Origin: Prosthecobacter debontii
Lineage (GTDB): Bacteria > Verrucomicrobiota > Verrucomicrobiia > Verrucomicrobiales > Verrucomicrobiaceae
Direction: 5' to 3'
Assembly (NCBI GenBank): GCA_945869675.1
Contig: CAMBPS010000005.1
Location: 1 to 64,000 of the forward strand
DNA: 64,000 nt
Made by a program: the position numbers and the translations under genes. Of the stretch, positions 7,778 to 16,268 are shown piece after piece. The notes beneath the pieces are model-generated. The model did no database searches and was not told the origin of the DNA. It was given only the letters and a program-made list of their open reading frames with translations. The stretch's first letter is position 1. Each line of letters begins with the position of its first letter.

Positions 7778-9784
7778 ATGATTAGCATCCTCGATCCCTC
7801 AGAAGGCAGCCACGGTGGCCCCACACTCGTGGAGAGGATGCATTTGGCTTTTTCCAACGATGGAAAGTTGGCGGGATCGCCTCAGTTCGAGTATCGCTCG
7901 CAGCAGCAGCACATGGCTGAATTGGTCGCTGGGGCGCTGGAGAAAAATCGGGCGCTGATCGTGGAAGCCGCAACGGGAGTCGGTAAGTCTCTGGCCTATT
8001 TGCTGCCAGCCGCCACCTTTGCGCTGGAACAAAAGCGGAAGGCGATCATCTGCACTCACACGATCAATTTGCAGGAGCAGTTGATCCACAAAGACATCCC
8101 CATCGTGAAAAAGGTGGTGGGGGATTTTCATGCGGAGTTGCTGAAGGGCCGAAATAACTATTTGTGTCCGACCCGGCTGAAGAGTGCGTTTTCGCAGACA
8201 GGCGATCTCTTCAGCAGCAGCGAGGCGGCAGAGCTTCAATTGATCGAGGAATGGCACCGTGAGAACCCAACGGCGACGCTCAGTGAGATGGACTTCACCC
8301 CGGGCGCGCGACTCTGGTCCATGGTGCGCAGCGAGCCTCATGCTTGCACGCCACGGCGTTGCCCGCCTGGAAGTGGCTGTGTTTACCAAGACGTGCGCCG
8401 GCGCATGGCCGCAGCCGATCTGCTGGTGCTGAATCACACGCTTTTCTTCACTCTGATGGCCTCAGCCGAAGAGACTCTGGCAGATGATGCCAATTTCATC
8501 TTTCCGCGCGATTTTGTGATCTTGGATGAGGCCCACACGATCGAAAACATCGCTGCGCAGGCCTTTGGCATTCATGTCAGCGAATCGAGTGTGCGCTTTG
8601 AACTAGGGCGACTCTACAATCCGAAAACTCGCAAGGGCTTCTTTGCCAGCGTGGGGGATAGCGACGCGATCCGTGATGTGGTGCAGGCGATTGCCATGAC
8701 GGAGACGTTTTTCCGCAATGCCGAGGCCGTCTGTAAATTCACGGGGACCTATGCCAAAGAGTTCCGCATCCGTGAGCCGGGTCTTGTGGAAAATGAGCTG
8801 GCACTGCCGCTGCAACGCGTGGCCAACTTTGCCCTCAAGGCGGGTGATGCCGCCAAGAGCGAGGGCCAGCGACTCGAGTTGCACGACATCGCCAAGCGGC
8901 TCGGTGGACTGCGCACGAACCTGAGTGCCTTCCTAGATCAAACGGAGGATGGGCATGTTTATTGGGCAGAGCGTGGCACGGGAGATCATCGCAGTTTAGC
9001 CCTGCATAGCGCCCCGATTGATGTGTCACCAAAGCTCGAAGAAATCTTTTTTGGCGGCGGCAAGGCCTGTGTTTTCACCAGTGCCACGTTAAGCGTCGGA
9101 GATGACGAACGGCTGAATTACTTCCGCAATCGAGTCGGTGGGCAAAAGGCGCAATCGGCCTGCATTCACAGTCCGTTTGATTTCAAAAAGCAGATGCGTC
9201 TCTATTTAGTGAAGCGCATGCCCGAGCCGAAAGATGAGGCCTACGGAGATGCCATGCAGGATAAGATTTCCCATTTCCTGGGTTTATCTCAGGGGCGAGC
9301 GTTTGTGCTCTTTACCAGTTATACCCAAATGACCGCCATGGCGGATCGGTTGGAAGATTTCTGCCTCGACAATGGCTGGCGTTTGCTGGTTCAGGGTCGC
9401 GGCATGCCACGCCATCAGCTTTTGGCAGAGTTCAAAAAAGACGTGCACAGCATCCTCTTCGGCACCGACAGCTTCTGGACCGGTGTGGACGTCCCTGGCG
9501 AGGCCCTGAGCAATGTGATCATCACTCGCCTGCCCTTTGCTGTGCCAGATCATCCACTCACCGCAAGCCGCATGGAGCACCTGGAAGAACAAGGCATCAA
9601 CAGCTTCAGCGAATACAGCGTGCCCGAAGCCATCCTGAAACTCCGCCAAGGCGTAGGTCGCCTCATCCGCACACAAAAGGACCAAGGCATGGTCGTCATC
9701 CTCGACAACCGCATCCTCTCCAAGCCCTATGGCCGCGCCTTCCTAGCCTCCCTTCCCGATTGCCCGACCGAGATCGTGGCCTGA
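7778..9784 (+). CDS. ATP-dependent DNA helicase, DinG/XPD type
   Basis: Superfamily 2 Fe-S helicase of the DinG/YoaA group, 668 residues from the ATG at 7778. Walker A is EAATGVGKS near residue 65. Four cysteines at about 130, 190, 195 and 201 (CPTR, then CTPRRC and GSGC) are placed as in the [4Fe-4S] domain of XPD/DinG. The Walker B box is LDEAH near 248-252, and helicase C-terminal motifs include TDSFWTGVDVPG and RQGVGRLIRT. The frame opens earlier (7679) inside the transpeptidase gene, but those residues are atypical. The role is probably unwinding structured or damaged DNA. Confidence 0.92.
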   Translation: MISILDPSEGSHGGPTLVERMHLAFSNDGKLAGSPQFEYRSQQQHMAELVAGALEKNRALIVEAATGVGKSLAYLLPAATFALEQKRKAIICTHTINLQEQLIHKDIPIVKKVVGDFHAELLKGRNNYLCPTRLKSAFSQTGDLFSSSEAAELQLIEEWHRENPTATLSEMDFTPGARLWSMVRSEPHACTPRRCPPGSGCVYQDVRRRMAAADLLVLNHTLFFTLMASAEETLADDANFIFPRDFVILDEAHTIENIAAQAFGIHVSESSVRFELGRLYNPKTRKGFFASVGDSDAIRDVVQAIAMTETFFRNAEAVCKFTGTYAKEFRIREPGLVENELALPLQRVANFALKAGDAAKSEGQRLELHDIAKRLGGLRTNLSAFLDQTEDGHVYWAERGTGDHRSLALHSAPIDVSPKLEEIFFGGGKACVFTSATLSVGDDERLNYFRNRVGGQKAQSACIHSPFDFKKQMRLYLVKRMPEPKDEAYGDAMQDKISHFLGLSQGRAFVLFTSYTQMTAMADRLEDFCLDNGWRLLVQGRGMPRHQLLAEFKKDVHSILFGTDSFWTGVDVPGEALSNVIITRLPFAVPDHPLTASRMEHLEEQGINSFSEYSVPEAILKLRQGVGRLIRTQKDQGMVVILDNRILSKPYGRAFLASLPDCPTEIVA

Positions 9785-9790
9785 GTTTGC

Positions 9791-10579
9791 TTAGACTTGA
9801 CTCAAGTCACGTTCGACGATGGCCCAGGCGTTGTGGTTGTGAATGGACTCGTAATTGACGGCCTCAACACGGAACCATTTGATCTGAGGGTGTTTACCGG
9901 CTTTGACGGCAATGTTGCGGACGAGGTCTTCGACAAAAACGGGATTGTCATAAGCGCGCTCGGTCACGGCTTTTTCGTCGGGACGTTTGAGGACGCTGTA
10001 AAGCTCGCTGCTGGCGCTGGATTCGATGAGTTCGATGAGATCCTCGATCCAAATCGGCTGGCGGAAGCGGACGGAAAAGGTGACCAGACCGCGCTGGTTG
10101 TGGGCACCGCGCTCGCTGATGGCTTTGGAACAAGGGCAAAGAGTGGTGACTGGCACCTCGAGAGTAACAACAAAGTCGATGGAGTCGGCTTCTGCATTGA
10201 CTTCAAAAACCACGCCGTAGTCGAGCAAGCCTTCGGCTTGGGTGACAGGAGCCTTCTTGCTTCGGAAATAGGGGAAACGCAGCTCTACATGGGCCTTTTG
10301 GGCGTGCAAACGGGTCAGCAACTCGGCGGGAATGGCCGCAATGCTGGCGACGGTGAGTTCACGACCATGGGCATGCAAAATTTCGACAAAGCGGCTCATG
10401 TGAGTGCCTTTGTATTGATGCGGCAGATCGACCGCCATGTTCACCGTGGCGACGGTGTGCTGGGTTAATTGGTCGCGGTCACGAATGCGGAGCGGAAAGC
10501 GGACATCTTTGACGCCAACGCGATCAATGGCGATTTGGCGGTCATCGCTTTCATTTTGCGTGTCTTTTAGAGGGGACAT
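9791..10579 (-). CDS. folE2: GTP cyclohydrolase FolE2 (type IB)
   Basis: Converts GTP to 7,8-dihydroneopterin triphosphate, the first step of folate (and queuosine) synthesis. It belongs to the GCYH-IB family, which does not need Zn2+, unlike FolE. The family signature TTLCPCSKAISERGAHNQRG lies in the middle, and EAVNYESIHNHNAWA closes the protein. The 262 residues from ATG 10579 match the family; a TTG frame extends to 10615 but lies inside a hairpin. The T-tract of an intrinsic terminator sits a few bases upstream and no Shine-Dalgarno site is visible. Expression may therefore need read-through from the ribosomal protein genes. Confidence 0.95.
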   Translation of the reverse strand: MSPLKDTQNESDDRQIAIDRVGVKDVRFPLRIRDRDQLTQHTVATVNMAVDLPHQYKGTHMSRFVEILHAHGRELTVASIAAIPAELLTRLHAQKAHVELRFPYFRSKKAPVTQAEGLLDYGVVFEVNAEADSIDFVVTLEVPVTTLCPCSKAISERGAHNQRGLVTFSVRFRQPIWIEDLIELIESSASSELYSVLKRPDEKAVTERAYDNPVFVEDLVRNIAVKAGKHPQIKWFRVEAVNYESIHNHNAWAIVERDLSQV

Positions 10580-10589
10580 GGGGGAAATA

Positions 10590-10623
10590 AAAATTCCCAC
10601 TGCCGCAGCGAGCAACAGTGGGA
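10590..10623 (-). terminator. Intrinsic terminator/attenuator between rpsR and folE2
   Basis: On the minus strand the stem TTCCCACTG...CAGTGGGAA (10623-10615 and 10602-10594) is a perfect 9-bp pair with a 12-base loop, followed by TTTTTATTT. It lies after the bS18 stop and ends about 10 bases before the folE2 ATG. It therefore either ends the ribosomal protein transcript or attenuates folE2. Confidence 0.8.
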
Positions 10624-10655
10624 AGGGTGAATTTTACGTCACTGCAGCTGCCAGA

Positions 10656-10895
10656 TCAAGGCAGGAGGTTGATAGCACGGGCACGCTTCACTTCGCGTGT
10701 CACTTTGCGGTGCAGCCAAGCTGGCAGACCGGTGACGCGGCGCGGGATGAGTTTACCCGTTTCGCTCAGGAAGCGTTGGAGCAGCTCAGGATTGGTGTAA
10801 GTGAGCTTGTCCACCGGGATATCCATGCGGCGGCGTGGCATCCTGCGGTTATTTTTACGCAGGGAAATGAGGCGTTCGGTCGTCTTAGGTTGCAT
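10656..10895 (-). CDS. rpsR: 30S ribosomal protein bS18
   Basis: Small-subunit protein that pairs with bS6 on the platform of the 30S subunit. The 79-residue product contains DKLTYTNPELLQRFLSETGK and PRRVTGLPAWLHRKV, the standard S18 core with its RNA-binding helices. It has no cysteine, so it is the zinc-free (C-minus) form. The gene follows bL33 by 21 bases and ends 32 bases before the terminator. bS6 and the single-strand binding protein, common neighbours of rpsR, are not here. Confidence 0.95.
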   Translation of the reverse strand: MQPKTTERLISLRKNNRRMPRRRMDIPVDKLTYTNPELLQRFLSETGKLIPRRVTGLPAWLHRKVTREVKRARAINLLP

Positions 10896-10916
10896 GAGAG
10901 TGTGCGGGGTTGCGGA

Positions 10917-11090
10917 TTAGCGAATCTCGCGGTGCAGGGTGCGGCGCTTGAGGAAGTGATTGAACTTCACTTTCTCCAGACGGCCTGGGGTACGTGGGCT
11001 TTTTTTGTTACGTGTGGTGACGTAACGGGAAGTAGGACTGCCCTCGGCCTTAGCCTCCGTGCATTCAAGGATGATGATTTCGCGTGCCAT
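10917..11090 (-). CDS. rpmG: 50S ribosomal protein bL33
   Basis: A 57-residue protein beginning [17 protein letters not shown], with [10 protein letters not shown] and a basic C-terminus ([11 protein letters not shown]), typical of bL33. Only one cysteine is present, so it is the C-minus form without the two CxxC zinc knuckles. It is encoded 24 bases after the DksA-like gene and 21 bases before rpsR, so the three are probably co-transcribed. The start is ATG 11090 and the stop is TAA at 10919-10917. Confidence 0.95.
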   Translation of the reverse strand: MAREIIILECTEAKAEGSPTSRYVTTRNKKSPRTPGRLEKVKFNHFLKRRTLHREIR

Positions 11091-11114
11091 AAAATTTGGG
11101 GTGGTGAGGCTAGG

Positions 11115-12281
11115 TTACTCTTTGCTAAAGTCAAGCGACTCATTACCATTGTTATTTTGAGAGGTCGTTGTTTCCTCCTCATCCTTCTCATCGTCAGAGT
11201 CTTCGGCAGAATCATCCAAGCCGAAAAGTGACCGAACAGGGCGGTTCCAGCGGCCTCCGCGCTGCTCTCCTTCGATCCTTGCTTGGCAGGCGACGGTAAA
11301 CCGAGTGAAGGGCAAAGCCTCCAGACGTTCTTCAAAAATGGTTTCGCCAGACATCTCACAAATGCCGTACGTGCCAGCATCGATGCGAGTCAGAGCCTCA
11401 TTGATTTCATAAATAGCGTCTTGTTCCTTGGCAAGGAGACTGAGAGCAAAGTCACGGTCATAGGCATCACTGCCAGCATCGGCTTGATGCATGCCGAAAG
11501 CGGATTCGTTCCCACCATTGTTACGCAAGCTATCATTGGCCACGCCTTCAGCAGCGTTCATGTAGGCTTCACGCAACTCGATGAGGCGTTGGCGTTGTTT
11601 CTTCAAGAACGCGGCAGGAAGCACGGGCTTTCTCGGCCCTGAATCCATGGTGATTCCTTCGTCATCAATGTTGGTGGTGCGCTTGGCATTGACGATCTTG
11701 ATCAAGGGTCCAGTTATTTTAGCTGCAGTGACAGCTTTCGCGGCAGGCCCTGTAGCCGTTTTGGCTGGCGCAACAGGCTTGAGCGCTAGGGCCGGGGTTT
11801 TGACAGCGGGCTTAGCTGCCGGAGCTTGCACGGCTTTTTTGGCTGGCGCTGGAGCAACCTTCTTTGGAGCTGGTGCGGCTTTTTTGGCTGGCGCTGGAGC
11901 AACCTTCTTCGGAGTTGGTGCGGCTTTTTTGGCTGGCGCTGGCTTAGCAGCTGGTTTTTTGGCTGGGGGGGCAGCTTTGACAGGAGCCTTCTTCACAGCA
12001 GGCTTTTTGGCGGGAGGGGCAGCTTTTTTAGCAGGAGCTTTCTTCACAGGGGGGGATTTCTTGGGGGCGGGTTTGGCCGCCTTACTCACGGGCGCTTTCG
12101 CCTTAGGCTTGGTCACTGGAGCTGCTTTGACCGACTTCTTTGGGGCTGGCTTAGCAGGCGCAGCTGGCTTATTAGGCGCAGGCTTCGCCGGCTTGACCTG
12201 CTTTTTGGAAGCTGGTTTCGCGGGTGCTTTTTGGGTGGATTTAGCCGGGGCTTTGGGCGCTGTTTTCTTTTTCGCAGGCAT
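11115..12281 (-). CDS. DksA/TraR-type protein with long Lys/Ala/Pro-rich N-terminal tail
   Basis: From ATG 12281 the product has 388 residues. The first ~215 are low-complexity PAKK/APAKKAAP repeats like the tails of histone H1-like bacterial proteins. Residues ~230-350 resemble DksA: a helical hairpin (LRNNGGNESAFG and onward) and then YGICEMSGETIFEERLEAL. Of the four zinc cysteines of DksA, only the first (GIC) and the last (VAC) remain; the second position is Ser. An acidic tail (about 355-388) follows. DksA proteins bind RNA polymerase in the secondary channel. The basic tail suggests nucleic-acid binding (inference). Downstream are rpmG and rpsR. The longer frame to 12380 was not used. 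Confidence 0.85.
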   Translation of the reverse strand: MPAKKKTAPKAPAKSTQKAPAKPASKKQVKPAKPAPNKPAAPAKPAPKKSVKAAPVTKPKAKAPVSKAAKPAPKKSPPVKKAPAKKAAPPAKKPAVKKAPVKAAPPAKKPAAKPAPAKKAAPTPKKVAPAPAKKAAPAPKKVAPAPAKKAVQAPAAKPAVKTPALALKPVAPAKTATGPAAKAVTAAKITGPLIKIVNAKRTTNIDDEGITMDSGPRKPVLPAAFLKKQRQRLIELREAYMNAAEGVANDSLRNNGGNESAFGMHQADAGSDAYDRDFALSLLAKEQDAIYEINEALTRIDAGTYGICEMSGETIFEERLEALPFTRFTVACQARIEGEQRGGRWNRPVRSLFGLDDSAEDSDDEKDEEETTTSQNNNGNESLDFSKE

Positions 12282-12320
12282 AGCTCGTGAGGTTGGACGG
12301 TGGATCGCGGTTTTTTGGTT

Positions 12321-12336
12321 GTCGCCGGTTGGCGAC
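12321..12336. promoter_or_regulatory. Palindrome in the dksA-like/prfC intergenic region
   Basis: GTCGCC-GGTT-GGCGAC is a perfect 6-bp inverted repeat 40 bases upstream of the DksA-like start, in the divergent region shared with prfC. No T-tract follows on either strand, so it is not an intrinsic terminator. It may be an operator or leader hairpin. It does not resemble the AT-rich Zur box. The rest of 12282-12506 shows nothing else I recognise. Confidence 0.3.
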
Positions 12337-12506
12337 AGAAAAAGAGGCGCGGAGTGTGGACCCTTCCTCAGAAATGGCAAACAGAATTCCCAAGGCGTTG
12401 CTGGTTCTCACTCTGTCGGCATTTGAGAGCCGTTTGGGAGATCCTGGAATCGGTCCTTGAGAAACCCAACAATGGAGACGATGAAGGCCGCCCGCTTTTC
12501 CTAGCC

Positions 12507-14126
12507 ATGTCTGCCGCATCCGAAGTCGCCCGTCGCCGTACCTTTGCCATCATCTCTCATCCAGATGCTGGTAAGACCACTCTCACGGAGAAGCTCCTCC
12601 TTTATGGCGGGGCCGTTCAGCTGGCCGGAAGTGTCACTGCCCGAAAAAATCAGCGTGCGACAACGTCTGACTGGATGGATCTGGAAAAACAGCGTGGAAT
12701 TTCCGTCTCATCCACCGTTCTCCAATTCGAATACAAGGACTGTGTGGTGAATCTACTAGACACGCCCGGACACAAGGATTTCTCGGAAGACACCTATCGC
12801 GTGCTGACCGCTGTAGACGCAGCAGTGATGGTGATCGATGCGGGTAAAGGGATCGAGACCCAGACGCTCAAGCTTTTTGAAGTCTGCCGTCGCCGAGGTG
12901 TGCCGATCTTTACCTTCATGAATAAGCTGGACCGCCCATCCCGTCCACCGATGGAACTGCTGGACGAATTGGAGCGTGTGCTCGGCATTGCTGCGTATCC
13001 GATCAATTGGCCACTCGGTGATGGCGTGGATTTTAAAGGGGTTTATGATCGCGAATCCAGTCAAGTCCACCTCTTTGAGCGAACTGTCGGTGGGATGTTT
13101 CGTGCACCGGTCAAAGTGAAGGGAATCGAAGACGACAGCGTGCGTGATGCTCTGCCGCCACTGGTTTATGCTCGTGTCTGCGAGGAACTGGAACTGTTGG
13201 AAGGTGGTGGTTCACCGTTTTCTTTTGAAGAGATCCGCCGTGGTCAGTTAACACCTGTATTTTATGGCAGTGCGATGAATAATTTCGGGGTTCAAATGAT
13301 GCTGGACCGCTTCCTCGAACTGGCCCCGCCACCGGCACCGCGCATGAGCGGTGATGAAATCATCTCTCCTGACACGACAGGATTTAGCGGCTTTGTTTTC
13401 AAGATTCAGGCCAACATGAATCCACGGCACCGAGATCATGTGGCGTTTATCCGCGTGGTGTCGGGCTGCTTTCAGCGGGATATGAGTGCGATCAATACGC
13501 GGACCGGAACACGCCTGCGACTAGGCAATTCTCAACGTCTTTTCGCCCAAGAACGCGAGACGGTGAATGAAGCCTGGGCGGGTGATGTGGTGGGCCTTGT
13601 CGGAAATTACGACTTCTTGATCGGTGACACGCTGGCAGAGGACGCGAAGGTCAAATTTGATGAGATGCCGCGCTTCACCCCAGAGTGCTTCGCGTATTTG
13701 CACAATGAAAATACATCCAAGTTTAAGCGCTTCCGTGATGGCTTGGATCAGCTTTTGAAGGAAGGTCTGGCACAGCCTTTCGAACTGCCAGACGCAGCGG
13801 TTAGAGTTCCATTACTGGGCGTGGTCGGCACCCTGCAATTTGATGTGCTCAAGTATCGCCTGGAGACCGAATACAATGCCGAGGTCAGGCTGGAGTTTGC
13901 TTCCTGGACGATTGTCCGCTGGTTAAAAGAGAAGCAGCTGGCTGAGACGCCAAAGCCTGCTAAAGGCGGCATCCTTCCACGCCCGAATTTGGTGGCCAGC
14001 TACGATACCACCCTAGCACTCGATTCCGCTGGCAACTGGGTAGCTCTCTTCAGTGATAAGATCAGCGCGGGCTACTTTGAGACGAAGAACGCTGAAAAGT
14101 TCGACATTAGCAGCTTCCCGTTTTGA
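12507..14126 (+). CDS. prfC: Peptide chain release factor 3
   Basis: Translational GTPase that recycles RF1/RF2 from the ribosome after termination. The G domain carries SHPDAGKTT (G1, near residue 18), DTPGH (G3) and FMNKLD (G4). The RF3-specific stretches GRRG-type VCRRRGVPIFTF and YGSAMNNFGVQMMLD are present. The 539 residues from ATG 12507 match RF3 (about 530). The open frame extends to 12300, but those residues are not family-like. It is divergent from the DksA-like gene. Confidence 0.95.
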   Translation: MSAASEVARRRTFAIISHPDAGKTTLTEKLLLYGGAVQLAGSVTARKNQRATTSDWMDLEKQRGISVSSTVLQFEYKDCVVNLLDTPGHKDFSEDTYRVLTAVDAAVMVIDAGKGIETQTLKLFEVCRRRGVPIFTFMNKLDRPSRPPMELLDELERVLGIAAYPINWPLGDGVDFKGVYDRESSQVHLFERTVGGMFRAPVKVKGIEDDSVRDALPPLVYARVCEELELLEGGGSPFSFEEIRRGQLTPVFYGSAMNNFGVQMMLDRFLELAPPPAPRMSGDEIISPDTTGFSGFVFKIQANMNPRHRDHVAFIRVVSGCFQRDMSAINTRTGTRLRLGNSQRLFAQERETVNEAWAGDVVGLVGNYDFLIGDTLAEDAKVKFDEMPRFTPECFAYLHNENTSKFKRFRDGLDQLLKEGLAQPFELPDAAVRVPLLGVVGTLQFDVLKYRLETEYNAEVRLEFASWTIVRWLKEKQLAETPKPAKGGILPRPNLVASYDTTLALDSAGNWVALFSDKISAGYFETKNAEKFDISSFPF

Positions 14127-14131
14127 GGTGA

Positions 14132-14536
14132 TCAGTCCGTGATGACATCGTAAACCAGAAGCTTTGCGGCCAACGGTTTTAGCACTTCGTTCACCGCCTT
14201 CACATGCATCGGATGTTTTTCATAGGCACTCAAATCGGCCTGATTGGCGAAGCGCATGACCAGCCCAACATCAAAGCTGTCGTCCACGACAGGGCGCTCG
14301 CTGGCTAAGGGTTGGCCAACACTGAAATGCTCAATCTCTCGGATTTCCTTAGGGAATCTTTGGGCCGCGCTGATTGCTTTGGCGCGGTCTGCGACATTGC
14401 CTGGCTTCTTGAGCCAAATGAGAACGACATGCTCGACCTTACCCTTAGTGGTCGTTTTGCAACCCATGGGGCAAGTGCTGCATGAGGCGAGCAGAGTGAG
14501 GACAGCGAGAGAAAAGATGGTGATGGCTTTTTGCAT
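14132..14536 (-). CDS. Dabb-domain lipoprotein
   Basis: A 134-residue protein with a lipoprotein signal (hydrophobic stretch ending LLASC, Cys near 19). A Dabb (stress-responsive A/B barrel) domain follows, beginning VEHVVLIWLKKPGN and including DVGLVMRFANQADLSAYEKH. Dabb domains form small ferredoxin-like barrels with varied or unknown function. The lipobox predicts membrane attachment outside the cytoplasm. The ATG at 14536 is chosen because the longer frame to 14821 lacks a signal and runs through the oppositely oriented propeller gene. It is convergent with prfC. Confidence 0.85.
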   Translation of the reverse strand: MQKAITIFSLAVLTLLASCSTCPMGCKTTTKGKVEHVVLIWLKKPGNVADRAKAISAAQRFPKEIREIEHFSVGQPLASERPVVDDSFDVGLVMRFANQADLSAYEKHPMHVKAVNEVLKPLAAKLLVYDVITD

Positions 14537-14556
14537 GGTGATGAATAGTCTGCCGA

Positions 14557-16053
14557 ATGATGAAGCAAGCGTCGAGACTGTTTTTTTACCTGAGTTTATT
14601 TTTTGGAGCTGTCTGTGCCGAAGAGGCTCAGACGTTTGATCGCCTGACCTTTCATGCGGCACCGAAGCCCCCGTCCCAAAAAGCAACCTGGGAGGATTGG
14701 CCGCGTGCGCTGGGACCGCATGACGACGGAAGCACGGAGGAGGCTGCTCTTCTAAAACAATGGCCTGAATCTGGGCTGAAAGCGGTCTGGGAAGTGAAAA
14801 CAGGGGAGGGCTACACGTCACCCATCATCAGTGGGGATTACTGCGTTATTTTTCATGCTCTGGAAAAAATGGAAACGGTGGAATGCCTACACCGTGAAAC
14901 CGGAAAGCGTTATTGGATCAAAGATTATCCCATCGAATATCAGGACCGCTACGGCTTCGGCAACGGCCCACGAAGCAGCCCAGTCATTGCGGATGGCGTT
15001 GTCTTAACGCTGGGAGTGACCTCCATGCTCCATGCCTTTGATCTGAAGACAGGCGAGGAACTCTGGAAGCATGATTTACGGAAGGATTATCACGTGCCGC
15101 AGGACTTCTTTGGCGCTGGCTCATCTCCACTGGTTCTGGATGGCAAAGTCATTGTTAACGTAGGAGGCAAAGCGGAGGCTTTTGATGGCTTTGAGGGCAA
15201 GCAAGATCGCGCACGAAAGCTGGCATTAAAAGGAGTCAGTGTCGCCGCGTTCGATTTGAAAAACGGAGCGCTCATCTGGAAGGTGGAGGACGAATGGGGG
15301 GCCAGCTATGCTTCCCCAGTGCCAGCCAAACTTCATAATCAGATGAAGATCTTGATTTATGCTGGCGGCGAGAGCGACCCGGCTATTGGTGGGCTTCTTT
15401 GCATTGATCCTAGGACTGGCGCTGTTCATGATCGCTTTCCTTGGCGTGATGAAGAATACATCCAGGCGACCGGTAGCAGTCCGGTCGTGATTACAGAAAA
15501 AAATCGAGCTTTTATTTCCACTTGTTACCCAAAGAACAAACCGATCGGAGGCGTGATGGTGGAGTATGATTCCAGCTTCAAGGCTAAGGAAGTCTGGCAT
15601 AGTCCAAAAATCGCCTGTCACTGGATGACCCCCCTTTATCAAGATGGACATCTTTATGCCATCGACGGTGAGCGAGAAAATAACAGCCGACTGGTTTGCG
15701 TAAATGCTGAGACTGGCGCAGAAGTCTGGACAAAGAACATCGAGTGGGAAGACGCTGCCCTGGCAGAGTCTCAGGGCCGCTCAAAACCTGTCCGGCTAAG
15801 CATCCTGCGCGCCAGCCTACTCAAAGCCGATGGCGCCGTGCTTTGTTTGGGTGAAATAGGCAGCCTGCATTGGCTGAAGCTGACACCGCAGGCTTGTGAA
15901 GAAGTATCCCGCACTCAACTGTTTTATGCCCTCAATACATGGAGCCTGCCAGCCCTAAGTCATGGCCTGCTTTATGTGCATCAGCAGGCCGAGTCTCTGG
16001 ACCGCAAAAGTGGCACGCGAGTGATCTGTTACGATTTACGAGCAGAACAATGA
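14557..16053 (+). CDS. Secreted PQQ-like beta-propeller protein
   Basis: 498 residues with an N-terminal signal peptide (about 1-21, cleaved near FGAVCA). Repeated propeller blades follow, each with a Trp-containing closing motif: TGEELWKHDL, NGALIWKVEDEWG, TGAEVWTKNIEW, and others. Such propellers are common in verrucomicrobial and planctomycetal periplasmic proteins; most lack quinone-dependent dehydrogenase activity. I see no catalytic partner domain, so no enzymatic role is assigned. It starts 20 bases from the divergent Dabb lipoprotein gene, so the two probably share a promoter region. Confidence 0.85.
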   Translation: MMKQASRLFFYLSLFFGAVCAEEAQTFDRLTFHAAPKPPSQKATWEDWPRALGPHDDGSTEEAALLKQWPESGLKAVWEVKTGEGYTSPIISGDYCVIFHALEKMETVECLHRETGKRYWIKDYPIEYQDRYGFGNGPRSSPVIADGVVLTLGVTSMLHAFDLKTGEELWKHDLRKDYHVPQDFFGAGSSPLVLDGKVIVNVGGKAEAFDGFEGKQDRARKLALKGVSVAAFDLKNGALIWKVEDEWGASYASPVPAKLHNQMKILIYAGGESDPAIGGLLCIDPRTGAVHDRFPWRDEEYIQATGSSPVVITEKNRAFISTCYPKNKPIGGVMVEYDSSFKAKEVWHSPKIACHWMTPLYQDGHLYAIDGERENNSRLVCVNAETGAEVWTKNIEWEDAALAESQGRSKPVRLSILRASLLKADGAVLCLGEIGSLHWLKLTPQACEEVSRTQLFYALNTWSLPALSHGLLYVHQQAESLDRKSGTRVICYDLRAEQ

Positions 16054-16265
16054 GGTTAGACGGCATCGTTGACTGACTAAGCAAAGCATAGAGCACACGA
16101 GTGGACCTTTATGGAAACACCCATCACGCCACCAGAAGCCTGCTTTGCGCCATCGCCTCTTCTTTCATCGACTCCAGCGCTTTCTCGCATGGATTCAGAA
16201 GCGCAAAGCTTCATCGCTGCCAACTGTAGGTTCTTTTGAACAAGTAAACTGACCAGTGCAATCAT
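16054..16265. other. Intergenic stretch with a possible 42-codon ORF
   Basis: This region upstream of the terminator at 16269-16305 contains no gene with a recognisable family. A plus-strand frame 16111-16239 (ATG to TGA) encodes 42 Pro/Ser-rich residues without an obvious ribosome-binding site. A minus-strand 62-codon frame also exists. With the following terminator, the region could be the long 3' UTR of the propeller gene, a small RNA, or a small-protein gene. Confidence 0.3.
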
Positions 16266-16268
16266 TTA

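Noticed and set aside
9797-10468. 223-codon plus-strand frame
   Set aside because: Antisense to folE2 with no family features; the minus strand encodes a complete known enzyme.
11581-12426. Long plus-strand frame rich in Gly/Ala/Phe (GAGAAFLAGAG type)
   Set aside because: It is the antisense reading of the Lys/Ala/Pro repeats of the DksA-like gene; repetitive codons leave the opposite strand open by chance.
12282-12506. Zur box upstream of the DksA-like gene
   Set aside because: The only palindrome (12321-12336) is GC-rich and unlike the AT-rich Zur consensus.
16077-16265. 62-codon minus-strand frame
   Set aside because: No recognisable features; it overlaps the likely 3' UTR or small RNA of the plus strand.
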